Assembly: GCA_009837685.1 (NCBI GenBank)
Contig: VXTA01000088.1
Coordinates: forward strand, 1-7,527
Origin: Chloroflexota bacterium
Lineage (GTDB): Bacteria > Chloroflexota > Dehalococcoidia > Lucifugimonadales > Lucifugimonadaceae
Direction: 5' to 3'
Length of the DNA stretch: 7,527 nt
Shown here: positions 1-6,191 of the stretch, piece after piece
Layout: every line of letters begins with the position of its first letter
How positions within the stretch are numbered: the first letter of the stretch is position 1
The notes under the pieces: generated by a model
The model's input: only the letters and a program-made list of their open reading frames with translations
Told to the model about the DNA's origin: nothing
Databases searched by the model: none
Position numbers and translations under genes: made by a program

Positions 1-71
1 GTGCCGACCTCGCCCTGACTGCAAGCGTATTCAGCAATCTCTGAAATGACCACGTCGTAGCGGTTCGTCAT
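1..71 (-). CDS. prpD: Probable 2-methylcitrate dehydratase (MmgE/PrpD family), N-terminus only
   Basis: The gene starts with ATG at 71-69 and runs off the left edge after 23 full codons. The translation begins MTNRYDVVISEIAEYACSQ. A Tyr-Asp pair followed by an 'I-x-x-I-A-x-Y' helix is how MmgE/PrpD proteins usually begin. PrpD dehydrates 2-methylcitrate to 2-methyl-cis-aconitate in the cytosol, the step between PrpC and PrpB. The start lies only 2 bases after the prpC stop, so it is very probably cotranscribed and translationally coupled; the nearest Shine-Dalgarno-like bases lie inside the end of prpC. The call rests mostly on context (prpB-prpC-?), because so little protein is visible. It could be another MmgE/PrpD paralogue or an AcnD-type aconitase, though the N-terminal pattern favours PrpD. 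Confidence 0.68.
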   Translation of the reverse strand, partial: MTNRYDVVISEIAEYACSQGEVG

Positions 72-73
72 TG

Positions 74-1189
74 TCAGTCTACCAACTCCAAGTAAAATCG
101 TGCTGGCGGGCCCGTGTAGTCGGCGTTTGGACGGATCAGCCGATTGTCGTCTCGTTGTTCGATCACGTGCGCAACCCAACCCGACGTGCGGCTGACAGCG
201 AACAACGGAGTAAACATTACAGTTGGTATGCCACACAGGTGATACGCGGTCGCCGAATAGAAATCGAGGTTGGGGTGCAACCCTTTCTCACGCATCATCA
301 CTTCCTCGATTCGTTCGGAGATGTCGAAGTACGTCGTGTCTTCGTTCTCGAGGGCAAGTGTCCGGGCTAATTCCTTGACGATGTCGGATCTAGGATCTCC
401 GAATTTGTAGACCCGATGCCCAAAGCCCATGATCAATCGTCGCGCATCAAGCATGTGTTGGATTGACTTCTCCGCTTGTTGCGGGTTGTCGAATGACGCT
501 ACCAGCTCCATCGCCGCCTCGTTCGCACCGCCGTGTAAGGGTCCCCGTAGTGCGCCTATTGCTGCGACGACTGCTGAGTAGGTATCCGCGAGTGTGCTAG
601 TCACGACACGCCCGGTGAACGTTGAAGCATTGAACTCGTGTTCAGCGTAGAGGACGAGTATGGTGTCGAGCGTACGGCTAGCGGATTCGTTTGGCTTCTG
701 ACCGGTCAACAATCGTAGGAAATGCGCTGCTAGACCAATCTCATCCGACTGAGTATCGATCCGCTGTTTCCGATGCGCGTATCGATACCAGTAGCCCAGC
801 ATTGATGTCATGGTAGCCATCAAACGGTCAGCCACGTATGGTGCGCTTCTGCCGTCCTCACCTTCGGGTTCGAGCGAACCTATCATAGACGCACCAGTTC
901 GAAGCACATCCATCGGGTGAGTCGACATCGGCAATGCTTCGAGCATTGCGCAGACATCGGAAGGCAGTTCGCGAAGTTTGGCGAGACGATCGTTGTAGGC
1001 GCACAATTCGGTGCGGTTTGGGAGTTTGCCGTAGATTAGCAGATATGCCACCTCCTCGAAGGTAGCACTCCTTGCTAGGTCCTCGATGCTGTAGCCGCGA
1101 TATGTCAATCCAGCGCCAGCTTTGCCGACGGTTGAGATTCCGGTTTCCCCGACGATTACGCCAGCCAAACCTTTGGCGGTAATGGTCAT
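74..1189 (-). CDS. prpC: 2-methylcitrate synthase (citrate synthase family)
   Basis: A 371-residue citrate synthase-fold enzyme, the usual length for the short bacterial type II / methylcitrate class. It condenses propionyl-CoA with oxaloacetate to give 2-methylcitrate and CoA. The catalytic triad is visible: His219 in GPLHGGANE, His258 in MGFGHRVYK, and Asp309 in HPNLDFYSA. Substrate-binding His184 (AEHEFNAST) and Arg334 (SRTSGW) are also present. The N-terminus (GLAGVIVGETGIS, then LTYRGYSI) is typical of this group. Its ATG overlaps the prpB stop as ATGA (1186-1189), indicating translational coupling. Immediate proximity to prpB, and apparently prpD, is the main reason to prefer methylcitrate synthase over housekeeping citrate synthase; many members of this class use both acetyl-CoA and propionyl-CoA, so some citrate synthase activity is likely. 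The gene is complete. Confidence 0.93.
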   Translation of the reverse strand: MTITAKGLAGVIVGETGISTVGKAGAGLTYRGYSIEDLARSATFEEVAYLLIYGKLPNRTELCAYNDRLAKLRELPSDVCAMLEALPMSTHPMDVLRTGASMIGSLEPEGEDGRSAPYVADRLMATMTSMLGYWYRYAHRKQRIDTQSDEIGLAAHFLRLLTGQKPNESASRTLDTILVLYAEHEFNASTFTGRVVTSTLADTYSAVVAAIGALRGPLHGGANEAAMELVASFDNPQQAEKSIQHMLDARRLIMGFGHRVYKFGDPRSDIVKELARTLALENEDTTYFDISERIEEVMMREKGLHPNLDFYSATAYHLCGIPTVMFTPLFAVSRTSGWVAHVIEQRDDNRLIRPNADYTGPPARFYLELVD

Positions 1190-2070
1190 TTCGTATGTTC
1201 CGATTGCCTGCGCCCGTAGAACAGGTCGTTTATCTTCTGCTCGTATTCGTGGTAACCGATGTTCTCGTAAAGTTCTTCACGAGTCTGCATCAAATGCACA
1301 ACATCGCGCTGTGTCCCTGCATTCTTGATTTCAGAGTACACCGCTTCGGCCACTCGGTTCATTGCACGGAAGGCAGACAAAGGGTACAGCGCCATGGCTA
1401 CATCGGCTGATCGCAACTCGTCGACAGTGAACTGCGGAGTTCTGCCGAATTCCGTTAGATTTGCAAGAATCGGCACACCGATCCGAGTAGCGAATTCTTG
1501 GTACTGCCCCAATTCAGTGACCGCCTCAGCGAAAATCGCGTCAGCGCCAGCTTCAACGTAGGCAGCACAACGATCTAAAGTTCGCGCCAATCCATCCGTA
1601 GCCAGCGCATCAGTGCGGGCCATGATCATGAACTGATTGTCGATCCGCGCATCAACCGCGGCCTTGATCCGGTCGCACATCTCTTCAATCTCGACGACCA
1701 TTTTGCCAGGCAGGTGCCCGCATCGCTTCTCTTGAACCTGATCCTCAATGTGGATCGCCGCAACTCCAGCGCGTTCCATCTCTCGAACGGTTCGGGCAAT
1801 CGAAAGCGCAGCACCCCATCCTGTGTCACAATCCACCAACAATGGCAATTCACTTACTGACTTGATGCGTTCAACATCCGCTAGCACGTCGGTCAAACCA
1901 GTCATCCCCAGATCCGGCAAACCATAAGAGGCGGTCGCAACGCCGCTACCTGACAGATAGATGGCGTTGAATCCTGCTCTTTCCGCTTGGATTGCGGCGT
2001 ATGCGTTGATAACGCCTGCGACCTGTAAAGGCCGTTCGGCCGCTATCGCGTCGTACATGTTTGTGGGCAT
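1186..2070 (-). CDS. prpB: 2-methylisocitrate lyase (isocitrate lyase/PEP mutase superfamily)
   Basis: A 294-residue protein matching the length and motif order of enterobacterial PrpB. It cleaves 2-methylisocitrate to pyruvate and succinate, the last step of the methylcitrate cycle. The family signature KRCGH is at residues 115-119, with catalytic Cys117. The Mg2+-binding segment LLVDCDTGWG (Asp80, Asp82) corresponds to VDADIGFG in the E. coli enzyme. Other strongly PrpB-like stretches are YLSGSGVA, IHIEDQV, IMARTDALA, ILANLTEFG and MALYPLSAFRAMNR, the last being diagnostic for PrpB against other superfamily members such as oxaloacetate decarboxylase or PEP mutase. The start at 2070 gives MPTNMYDA; an ATG four codons later (2058) is an alternative, and neither has a strong Shine-Dalgarno. 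It lies 36 bases after the TauE-like gene and overlaps prpC by 4 bases. Confidence 0.95.
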   Translation of the reverse strand: MPTNMYDAIAAERPLQVAGVINAYAAIQAERAGFNAIYLSGSGVATASYGLPDLGMTGLTDVLADVERIKSVSELPLLVDCDTGWGAALSIARTVREMERAGVAAIHIEDQVQEKRCGHLPGKMVVEIEEMCDRIKAAVDARIDNQFMIMARTDALATDGLARTLDRCAAYVEAGADAIFAEAVTELGQYQEFATRIGVPILANLTEFGRTPQFTVDELRSADVAMALYPLSAFRAMNRVAEAVYSEIKNAGTQRDVVHLMQTREELYENIGYHEYEQKINDLFYGRRQSEHTK

Positions 2071-2106
2071 TGATGCGTGAATTTGGTTGGTATGTTTGCC
2101 GTTAGT

Positions 2107-2952
2107 TTAGTTGCGGAACGCGCTCAAAAGAACCGCCGGGGCTACGATTAGGACTACGATGCCCACGACTAGCCGGAGACCGGCGGCGTCAAATCGATTC
2201 GCCAACCTTGTGCCGGCGTACATGCCCAATACACCAGGTATGCCAACGATCGCGATCAAGTGCCAGTCAACACCCCCTTTCAGAAGATGTCCAACGAATC
2301 CCGAGATTCCGACTAGCACCGTGATAGCCAAATTCGTTCCGGCGGCTTTGTGCGGGTCCATCTTCATGGCGAGTAACGCTGGCATCCGTAACACCCCCAA
2401 AACCAACCCCACCGCTCCGCCGATCAGACCGATCACAAACCCGGCGACACCTTCCCTGCTGGCTTGTTTCACGTCGAGTTCAAGCTGTCCGTTACCACCG
2501 CCTGTCATCGCGCGGCGAGTGCGCGCGCTGGGGTAGCGGCGGCGTATACGCATGATCCTAAGCGACCAGAAGATCAGGAAAAGAGCCGACCAACCCATCA
2601 GCAGGGCCACGACTGCGAGAAGTATCCAGATCGGTACTACGTCGGCGAAGTAGCCACCAACGAATGCGCCGATGATTGCCGGGCCGCCCATGGCGAACAC
2701 AACAGTTGGTACCACGCGCTTTTCGAAAAACGCTTCCAGCGTGCCGATTGTTGAACCCATCACGCTGATCATGAGATTGGTGCCAGCGGCGATTAAGGGG
2801 TCTACTCCGAAAAGGGTCAGCATCGGCAGTCTTATGACTCCCAACGCGATCCCGACGACACCACCGGACAGCCCTACAGCGAGCGAGACCGCACTCATCA
2901 GGACAAGCTGCCAGACCGCGAGGTCTGTGTTAGTTCCGAGAATTAAATCCAT
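2107..2952 (-). CDS. TauE/SafE (DUF81) family membrane anion permease
   Basis: A 281-residue, strongly hydrophobic inner-membrane protein built from two similar halves joined by a basic cytoplasmic-looking loop (about residues 131-165, with RIRRRYPSARTRR). The half-repeats start at about residues 27 and 174. Each has a Gly-rich helix, then GV(I/L)R(L/M)P, then (G/M)x-DP-x-x-AAGTNL, the inverted-repeat signature of the TauE/SafE family. I expect about eight membrane segments. Characterised members move sulfite, sulfoacetate or other small organic anions, but substrate cannot be read from sequence. The position directly upstream of prpB suggests transport of a carboxylate or sulfonate linked to propionate metabolism; this is inference. 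The start ATG has a weak GGGA 7 bases upstream. It is the first gene after the 172-base gap, so it may head the prp transcription unit. Confidence 0.88.
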   Translation of the reverse strand: MDLILGTNTDLAVWQLVLMSAVSLAVGLSGGVVGIALGVIRLPMLTLFGVDPLIAAGTNLMISVMGSTIGTLEAFFEKRVVPTVVFAMGGPAIIGAFVGGYFADVVPIWILLAVVALLMGWSALFLIFWSLRIMRIRRRYPSARTRRAMTGGGNGQLELDVKQASREGVAGFVIGLIGGAVGLVLGVLRMPALLAMKMDPHKAAGTNLAITVLVGISGFVGHLLKGGVDWHLIAIVGIPGVLGMYAGTRLANRFDAAGLRLVVGIVVLIVAPAVLLSAFRN

Positions 2953-3124
2953 CGTGGTTCCCGGAGATAGGAAGTTTTAGTTTTGGTTAAATTCGACGCA
3001 CTGGCGCGCCGACAATTGCAGTCAATGACCTCAACAGGGCATTCCAATGCGATTTCAAGAATCGAATTCGTCGTCAAGCGGCTTTTTGGAGTGACTGTCA
3101 TGTTCCAAAAACGACCGTGAGCGA
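2953..3124 (-). promoter_or_regulatory. 172-base intergenic region, candidate promoter/operator for the TauE-prpBCD unit
   Basis: This is the longest non-coding stretch in the window and separates the DapA-like gene from the TauE-like gene. On the minus strand it carries two TTGAC-type hexamers (TTGACG at 3077-3072 and a TTGACT further downstream), but neither has a convincing -10 box at 16-18 bases, so I do not assign a promoter precisely. It also holds the palindrome CGAATTCG (3063-3070), a small repeat CGATT-N5-AATCG (3050-3064), and a larger inverted repeat next to the upstream stop codon that is listed separately. I see no sigma-54 type GG-N10-GC element, which some prp operons use. The regulatory role is inferred from size and position only. 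Confidence 0.35.
3079..3117 (-). terminator. AT-rich inverted repeat after the DapA-like gene (terminator or operator)
   Basis: A perfect 8-base inverted repeat (TTTTTGGA at 3083-3090 and TCCAAAAA at 3104-3111) is separated by 13 bases. An outer CGG/CCG pair (3079-3081 with 3115-3117) can extend it with a small internal loop. It begins 8 bases beyond the stop codon of the DapA-like gene. Position fits a terminator, but no run of T follows the stem on the minus strand, so it is not a classical intrinsic terminator. The shape also fits a dimeric regulator's operator. Confidence 0.3.
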
Positions 3125-4036
3125 CTAACCAGATACTTCGAGCAAGCCCACCCGATCCAACAGAGCGTCGATTTCTTTTAGGTGCTCATCGTCAGGCCTA
3201 AGTGAAGGGCCACGTGCATAGATGCCTTCTTTGCTAAAGATGCCTCGACGCCACATGATGTGCTTGTAGATCCAGTTGGCTAGGCCTTGTCCCTGAGCCA
3301 ACGAGCGGATAATCGACGCGTAATGATCGAAAGCGTCAAGGGCTCCTGCCTCGTCTCCGGCTTCCCACAAATCCCAGACTTCCACGAACTTGTCAGGCAA
3401 GGTCGATCCCGGCATCGTGCCGACGGAACCTCTTCGCAGTTCTTCGAGCAGGAATGCTCCACCCATGCCGCCAAACAGGATCAGATCAGCATCATCGCCG
3501 ACCAGACTTTGCGCCTCCGACATTCTCGGAATCGTTGGAGGGGTCTCAACCTTGATGTAGCAGAGGTTTTCGTGACGCTTGGCACACGCCACCGCCATGC
3601 CCGGTGGGACTGGCGCGGTGCTTTGGTCTTGCAAGAAGATCGGTATGCTTACAGATTCGGCAATCCGAACGAAGTATTCGATGTGTTCCGATGCAACGGT
3701 GGGTGTGTAAGTAGTCGGCCTGATCATCAACGCATCAGCGCCCAATTCTTCTGCTCGTTGGGAATACGCGATTGTCGCGTCCGTGCCTTCCATACCAGTG
3801 TTCATCACGACCTTTACACGGCCCCTAGCCGTGCCAACGACGGATCTCAAGACTGCGTCGCGTTCGCTCTCGGTGAGTTTGAAAACCTCGCTCGCCATAG
3901 CTATTCCGACGCCGTGGACGCCTTGGTTGATGATCCATTCGACCTGATTTTCTAGGTCGTCGAACACGATGTTGCCACGTTTATCGAACGGCGTCGACAG
4001 TATCGGGTATACGCCCCGCATAGTGAGGTCAGGCAT
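3125..4036 (-). CDS. DapA-superfamily (dihydrodipicolinate synthase-like) lyase/aldolase with altered active site
   Basis: A 303-residue class I (Schiff-base) TIM-barrel enzyme of the DapA/NanA superfamily, the usual length. Lys162 in CYIKVETPP is the expected Schiff-base lysine. Near the N-terminus, MRGVYPILSTPFD is the usual first barrel strand. The GTTGE motif that binds the keto-acid carboxylate reads AMASE (residues 46-50), and the position of the catalytic tyrosine (normally L-Y-N-V-P) reads FLQDQ, with Gln136. True DapA or NanA activity is therefore unlikely. The LFGGMGG and LEELRRGSVGTMPG segments match a widespread subfamily of uncharacterised 'dihydrodipicolinate synthase family' proteins. 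I chose the start at 4036 because GGAG lies 8 bases upstream (4045-4048); the same frame opens earlier at 4072, but that would add 12 unconserved residues. It sits 90 bases after oadB. Substrate unknown; pyruvate or another 2-keto acid is a plausible product. Confidence 0.88.
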   Translation of the reverse strand: MPDLTMRGVYPILSTPFDKRGNIVFDDLENQVEWIINQGVHGVGIAMASEVFKLTESERDAVLRSVVGTARGRVKVVMNTGMEGTDATIAYSQRAEELGADALMIRPTTYTPTVASEHIEYFVRIAESVSIPIFLQDQSTAPVPPGMAVACAKRHENLCYIKVETPPTIPRMSEAQSLVGDDADLILFGGMGGAFLLEELRRGSVGTMPGSTLPDKFVEVWDLWEAGDEAGALDAFDHYASIIRSLAQGQGLANWIYKHIMWRRGIFSKEGIYARGPSLRPDDEHLKEIDALLDRVGLLEVSG

Positions 4037-4044
4037 TGGAGATA

Positions 4045-4048
4045 CTCC
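4045..4048 (-). promoter_or_regulatory. Ribosome binding site that sets the start of the DapA-like gene
   Basis: GGAG on the minus strand, 8 bases before the ATG at 4036-4034. This supports the 303-residue form over the longer frame beginning at 4072. Confidence 0.6.
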
Positions 4049-4116
4049 GGGAATCAGCGGAACTATCCGCACATGGGATTACAGAGATTGATGTTACACA
4101 CAACGGCAATGTGAAG

Positions 4117-4143
4117 CATCCTAGGATCAACCGATCAAGGATG
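4117..4143 (-). repeat. Imperfect hairpin spanning the oadB stop codon
   Basis: CATCCT (4117-4122) pairs with AGGATG (4138-4143), and an inner GATC (4125-4128) pairs with GATC (4133-4136) around a 4-base loop. The structure includes the oadB stop codon and opens the 90-base gap before the DapA-like gene. No T-run follows on the minus strand. It could weaken readthrough or protect the upstream mRNA, but chance is a fair explanation. The rest of the 4037-4126 gap shows nothing else convincing apart from the ribosome binding site. Confidence 0.22.
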
Positions 4144-5332
4144 GCACAACCGCAATCAGGACGCCCGCGACAGTCGCAGTTCCGATCACACCAGCGACGT
4201 TCGGCCCCATGGCGTGCATAAGAAGGAAGTTCTCAGGATCCTCCTCTTGACCCATGTCTTGGACGACCCGCGCCGCCATTGGCACTGCGGAGACACCCGC
4301 GGCGCTGATCATCGGATTTACTTTGCTCTTAGAAACCAAATTCATCAGTTTCGCCAACAGAATGCCCGTGATTGTGGCGGTTGCGAATGCGAACAGACCA
4401 AGCACGAAGATGCCCAACGTTTCAGGTTGCAGGAAGATCGATCCGGGCATTGTGGCGCCGACCGACAAACCCAAAATCACGATCGTGGCGTTCATCAATG
4501 CATTCTCGGACACGTCAGCGAGCCGTGGAACCACGCCGGAAACTTTAATCAGGTTGCCCAGCATGAGCATCCCGATGAGCGGAGACGCCGACGGCACTAA
4601 TACGCTCACCACGATAGTTGTGATGATGGGGAACAGAATGAGTGATCTTCGTGAAACCGGTTCGCTCGAATACTCCATTCGAATTTGTCGTTCGCTCTTG
4701 GTCGTCAGCAGCTTTATCAACGGCGGTTGAATTATTGGCACTAATGCCATGTAGGAGTATGCCGCTACCGCGGTTGCGCCGACAATGTCGCGCACTTCGA
4801 CATGCGGCAGCGACTCTCCTAACTCCCGCATTCGCGTTGCGATGAATATTGTCGTCGGGCCGTCTGCACCTCCGATGATCCCGATCGAAGCAGCTTCGAG
4901 TAGTCCGAAATCGAACCAACCAAGTGCGCCTAGGATCAGTGCGCCAACCAGAGCGAAAAACACTCCTGCCTGTGCTCCAGCACCCAGCAATAAAGTCTTC
5001 GGATTGGAAAGCATCGGCGAAAAATCGGTCGCAGTACCTACTCCCAAGAAGATCAGCAACGGGAAGATGTCCGATTCCAATCCCACCGTCTGAAATGTCC
5101 GGAGAATACCTGTAGGCTCCCCCCCACCGCCCTCGCGGATGAATTCTCCAAGCGGAAGATTGGCGAATAGGATCCCCATCGAAATGGGAACGAGAAGCAG
5201 CGGTTCTTTGCGTTTCGCGATACCGACGTAGAGCAAAGCAGCGGCAATCACCCACATCGCTACGATGCGCGGGTCGTCGCCGATGGCCTCAAAGCCGGCG
5301 AATATCTGATCAAGTACTCCTTCGCCGGACAT
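4127..5332 (-). CDS. oadB: Na+-translocating decarboxylase beta subunit (OadB/MmdB/GcdB family)
   Basis: A 401-residue polytopic membrane protein, near the usual length of the family. This subunit takes carboxybiotin from the carrier protein, releases CO2 and couples this to outward Na+ transport. The hallmark GGADGPTTIFIA is at residues 154-165; its Asp157 corresponds to the essential aspartate of the Klebsiella oxaloacetate decarboxylase beta subunit. The C-terminal signature NFLLMHAMGPNVAGVIGT (368-385) is present, as is the re-entrant-type FLGVGTATDFSPML (95-108). Threonine 385 occupies a position where many homologues, from memory, have serine. About nine or more membrane segments are likely. 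It begins 3 bases after the BCCP stop, so the two are surely cotranscribed. Substrate specificity (oxaloacetate, methylmalonyl-CoA, glutaconyl-CoA or other) is set by the carboxyltransferase and cannot be told from this subunit. Confidence 0.93.
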   Translation of the reverse strand: MSGEGVLDQIFAGFEAIGDDPRIVAMWVIAAALLYVGIAKRKEPLLLVPISMGILFANLPLGEFIREGGGGEPTGILRTFQTVGLESDIFPLLIFLGVGTATDFSPMLSNPKTLLLGAGAQAGVFFALVGALILGALGWFDFGLLEAASIGIIGGADGPTTIFIATRMRELGESLPHVEVRDIVGATAVAAYSYMALVPIIQPPLIKLLTTKSERQIRMEYSSEPVSRRSLILFPIITTIVVSVLVPSASPLIGMLMLGNLIKVSGVVPRLADVSENALMNATIVILGLSVGATMPGSIFLQPETLGIFVLGLFAFATATITGILLAKLMNLVSKSKVNPMISAAGVSAVPMAARVVQDMGQEEDPENFLLMHAMGPNVAGVIGTATVAGVLIAVVPSLIG

Positions 5333-5344
5333 CGTTTATTCGAG
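5333..5344. repeat. Left arm of a 12-base inverted repeat flanking the BCCP-OadG genes
   Basis: CGTTTATTCGAG on the plus strand here is exactly complementary to CTCGAATAAACG at 6179-6190. The left arm spans the gap between BCCP and oadB, immediately before the oadB start, and the right arm lies in the gap between pxpC and the OadG-like gene. One or two such matches are expected by chance in a window of this size. Confidence 0.3.
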
Positions 5345-5782
5345 CTCCACCAACGATTGGCCGTGCTGCACCGACTCGTCAGCCGCGATATGAACCTGCG
5401 ATACAACCCCATCTCGCGGTGCCGCAATCGTATTTTCCATCTTCATCGACTCGAGCACGACTATCGATTGACCTCGTTGGACACTGTCACCGACCGATAC
5501 ATTGACCCTGATGATTCGTCCGGGCATCGGCGCGCGAACTACGTCTTGGCTGTCGGCAGCCGCTACCGCAGAAGGTCGAGCCCCCTCGGCGGATCGTCTT
5601 GGTGTTGGGCGCGTTACCGAACGCTGCGGTCGTTGAACGGTCGGTTGTGATTGAGGAGCGTCGGGTAGTTCGACCTCAAATTCGACGCCATCGACGACTA
5701 CTGTCACAGGTGACGCGGAAACATCGCCAACTTCGACTTCGTATGTGACGCCATCAACGGTGATTCGGTACCTACCGGTCAT
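5336..5782 (-). CDS. Biotin carboxyl carrier protein of a decarboxylase complex
   Basis: A 148-residue soluble carrier with a C-terminal biotinyl domain (about residues 78-148). The biotinylation motif ESMKMEN is present with Lys114 as the modified residue, preceded by VRAPMPGRI and followed by a second beta half (AAPRDGVV, then GQSLVELE). A Pro/Arg/Gln-rich flexible linker occupies about residues 42-77. The N-terminus holds two similar short beta units (ITVDGVTYEVEV, 7-18, and VVVDGVEFEVEL, 28-39), as in gamma subunits of methylmalonyl-CoA and glutaconyl-CoA decarboxylases; this part probably docks to other subunits. I chose the ATG at 5782: it gives an ATGA overlap with the OadG-like gene, and AGAGG stands 6 bases before it but directly against the alternative ATG at 5788. 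It should carry the carboxyl group from the carboxyltransferase to OadB. Confidence 0.93.
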   Translation of the reverse strand: MTGRYRITVDGVTYEVEVGDVSASPVTVVVDGVEFEVELPDAPQSQPTVQRPQRSVTRPTPRRSAEGARPSAVAAADSQDVVRAPMPGRIIRVNVSVGDSVQRGQSIVVLESMKMENTIAAPRDGVVSQVHIAADESVQHGQSLVELE

Positions 5783-6171
5783 CGCCATCCTCTGCTACCC
5801 TGTTTAGCGCGCTGTCTTGCACGACCTTCGGTCAGCCACGCGTCGTATGTTGAGTTCGTGGCGTTATCCGCAATTCGTGTTTCGCCACTGACATCGGTCT
5901 CTTGAGACCGCCTCGACAACGCGATCGCGACAGCAATTGCTGCGGCCCGAGCAGGTCCGCTTGAAGACTCATCGACCACAATTTGCTCGGAAGCGGGTTG
6001 ATCTGAAGTTTCGTTCTCTGATGCTTCTTTGGCGGTTTCTCTCTTTCGCAGATACGCGTCTGTAAACGCCATCAAGCGGACTGAGACCGCCAAAATGATG
6101 AGCACGACCGAGGTCATGCCCATGCCAATGCCACTGACCTGCAGGCCGTCGTATATCGGTCCAAAATCCAA
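5779..6171 (-). CDS. OadG-like small membrane subunit of a Na+-pump decarboxylase
   Basis: A 130-residue protein with one clear N-terminal membrane segment (about residues 16-36), beginning GIGMGMTSVVLIIL, which resembles the GMG-start of OadG/MmdD proteins. Then come a basic stop (YLRKRE), an acidic Ser/Glu-rich spacer (about 45-72), an Ala-rich helix ARAAAIAVAIAL (74-85) like the 'AAIAAAI' helix of the family, and a basic tail with W112 and GRARQR. Such subunits hold the carboxyltransferase and carrier to OadB and help the complex assemble. The start is TTG (6171-6169): no ATG lies upstream in frame, a later ATG (residue 17) would cut into the membrane segment, and GAG sits 7 bases before the TTG. 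It lies 20 bases after pxpC and overlaps BCCP by 4 bases. Sequence similarity in this family is low, so context carries much of the call. Confidence 0.75.
   Translation of the reverse strand: MDFGPIYDGLQVSGIGMGMTSVVLIILAVSVRLMAFTDAYLRKRETAKEASENETSDQPASEQIVVDESSSGPARAAAIAVAIALSRRSQETDVSGETRIADNATNSTYDAWLTEGRARQRAKQGSRGWR
5789..5793 (-). promoter_or_regulatory. Ribosome binding site that sets the BCCP start
   Basis: AGAGG on the minus strand lies 6 bases before the ATG at 5782-5780 but directly abuts the ATG at 5788-5786. Ribosome spacing therefore favours the downstream start, which also forms the ATGA overlap with the preceding gene. Confidence 0.6.
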
Positions 6172-6191
6172 CTTCGTTCTCGAATAAACGT

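Noticed and set aside
74..1189. Housekeeping citrate synthase as the name of the PrpC gene
   Set aside because: Sequence motifs alone cannot exclude it, but translational coupling to an unmistakable prpB and an apparent prpD makes methylcitrate synthase much more likely.
2111..2536. A 141-codon open frame on the plus strand opposite the TauE-like gene
   Set aside because: The Pro/Thr/Ile-rich low-complexity sequence is the mirror of hydrophobic membrane codons on the minus strand and has no gene-like start or partner.
3287..3955. A 222-codon open frame on the plus strand opposite the DapA-like gene
   Set aside because: It lies wholly antisense to a gene with clear family motifs, has no recognisable domain and has an unnatural His/Arg/Cys-rich composition. 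It is a shadow of the minus-strand codon pattern.
4037..4072. Longer start for the DapA-like gene, adding 12 residues
   Set aside because: GGAG is placed correctly for the internal ATG at 4036, and family members begin close to that point.
4118..4127. Ten-base palindrome ATCCTAGGAT near the oadB stop as a separate operator
   Set aside because: It is part of the larger imperfect hairpin and is short enough to be chance; there is no second copy nearby.
5783..5788. BCCP start two codons earlier at 5788
   Set aside because: The AGAGG ribosome binding site would touch this ATG directly. The ATG at 5782 has correct spacing and a 4-base overlap with the preceding gene.
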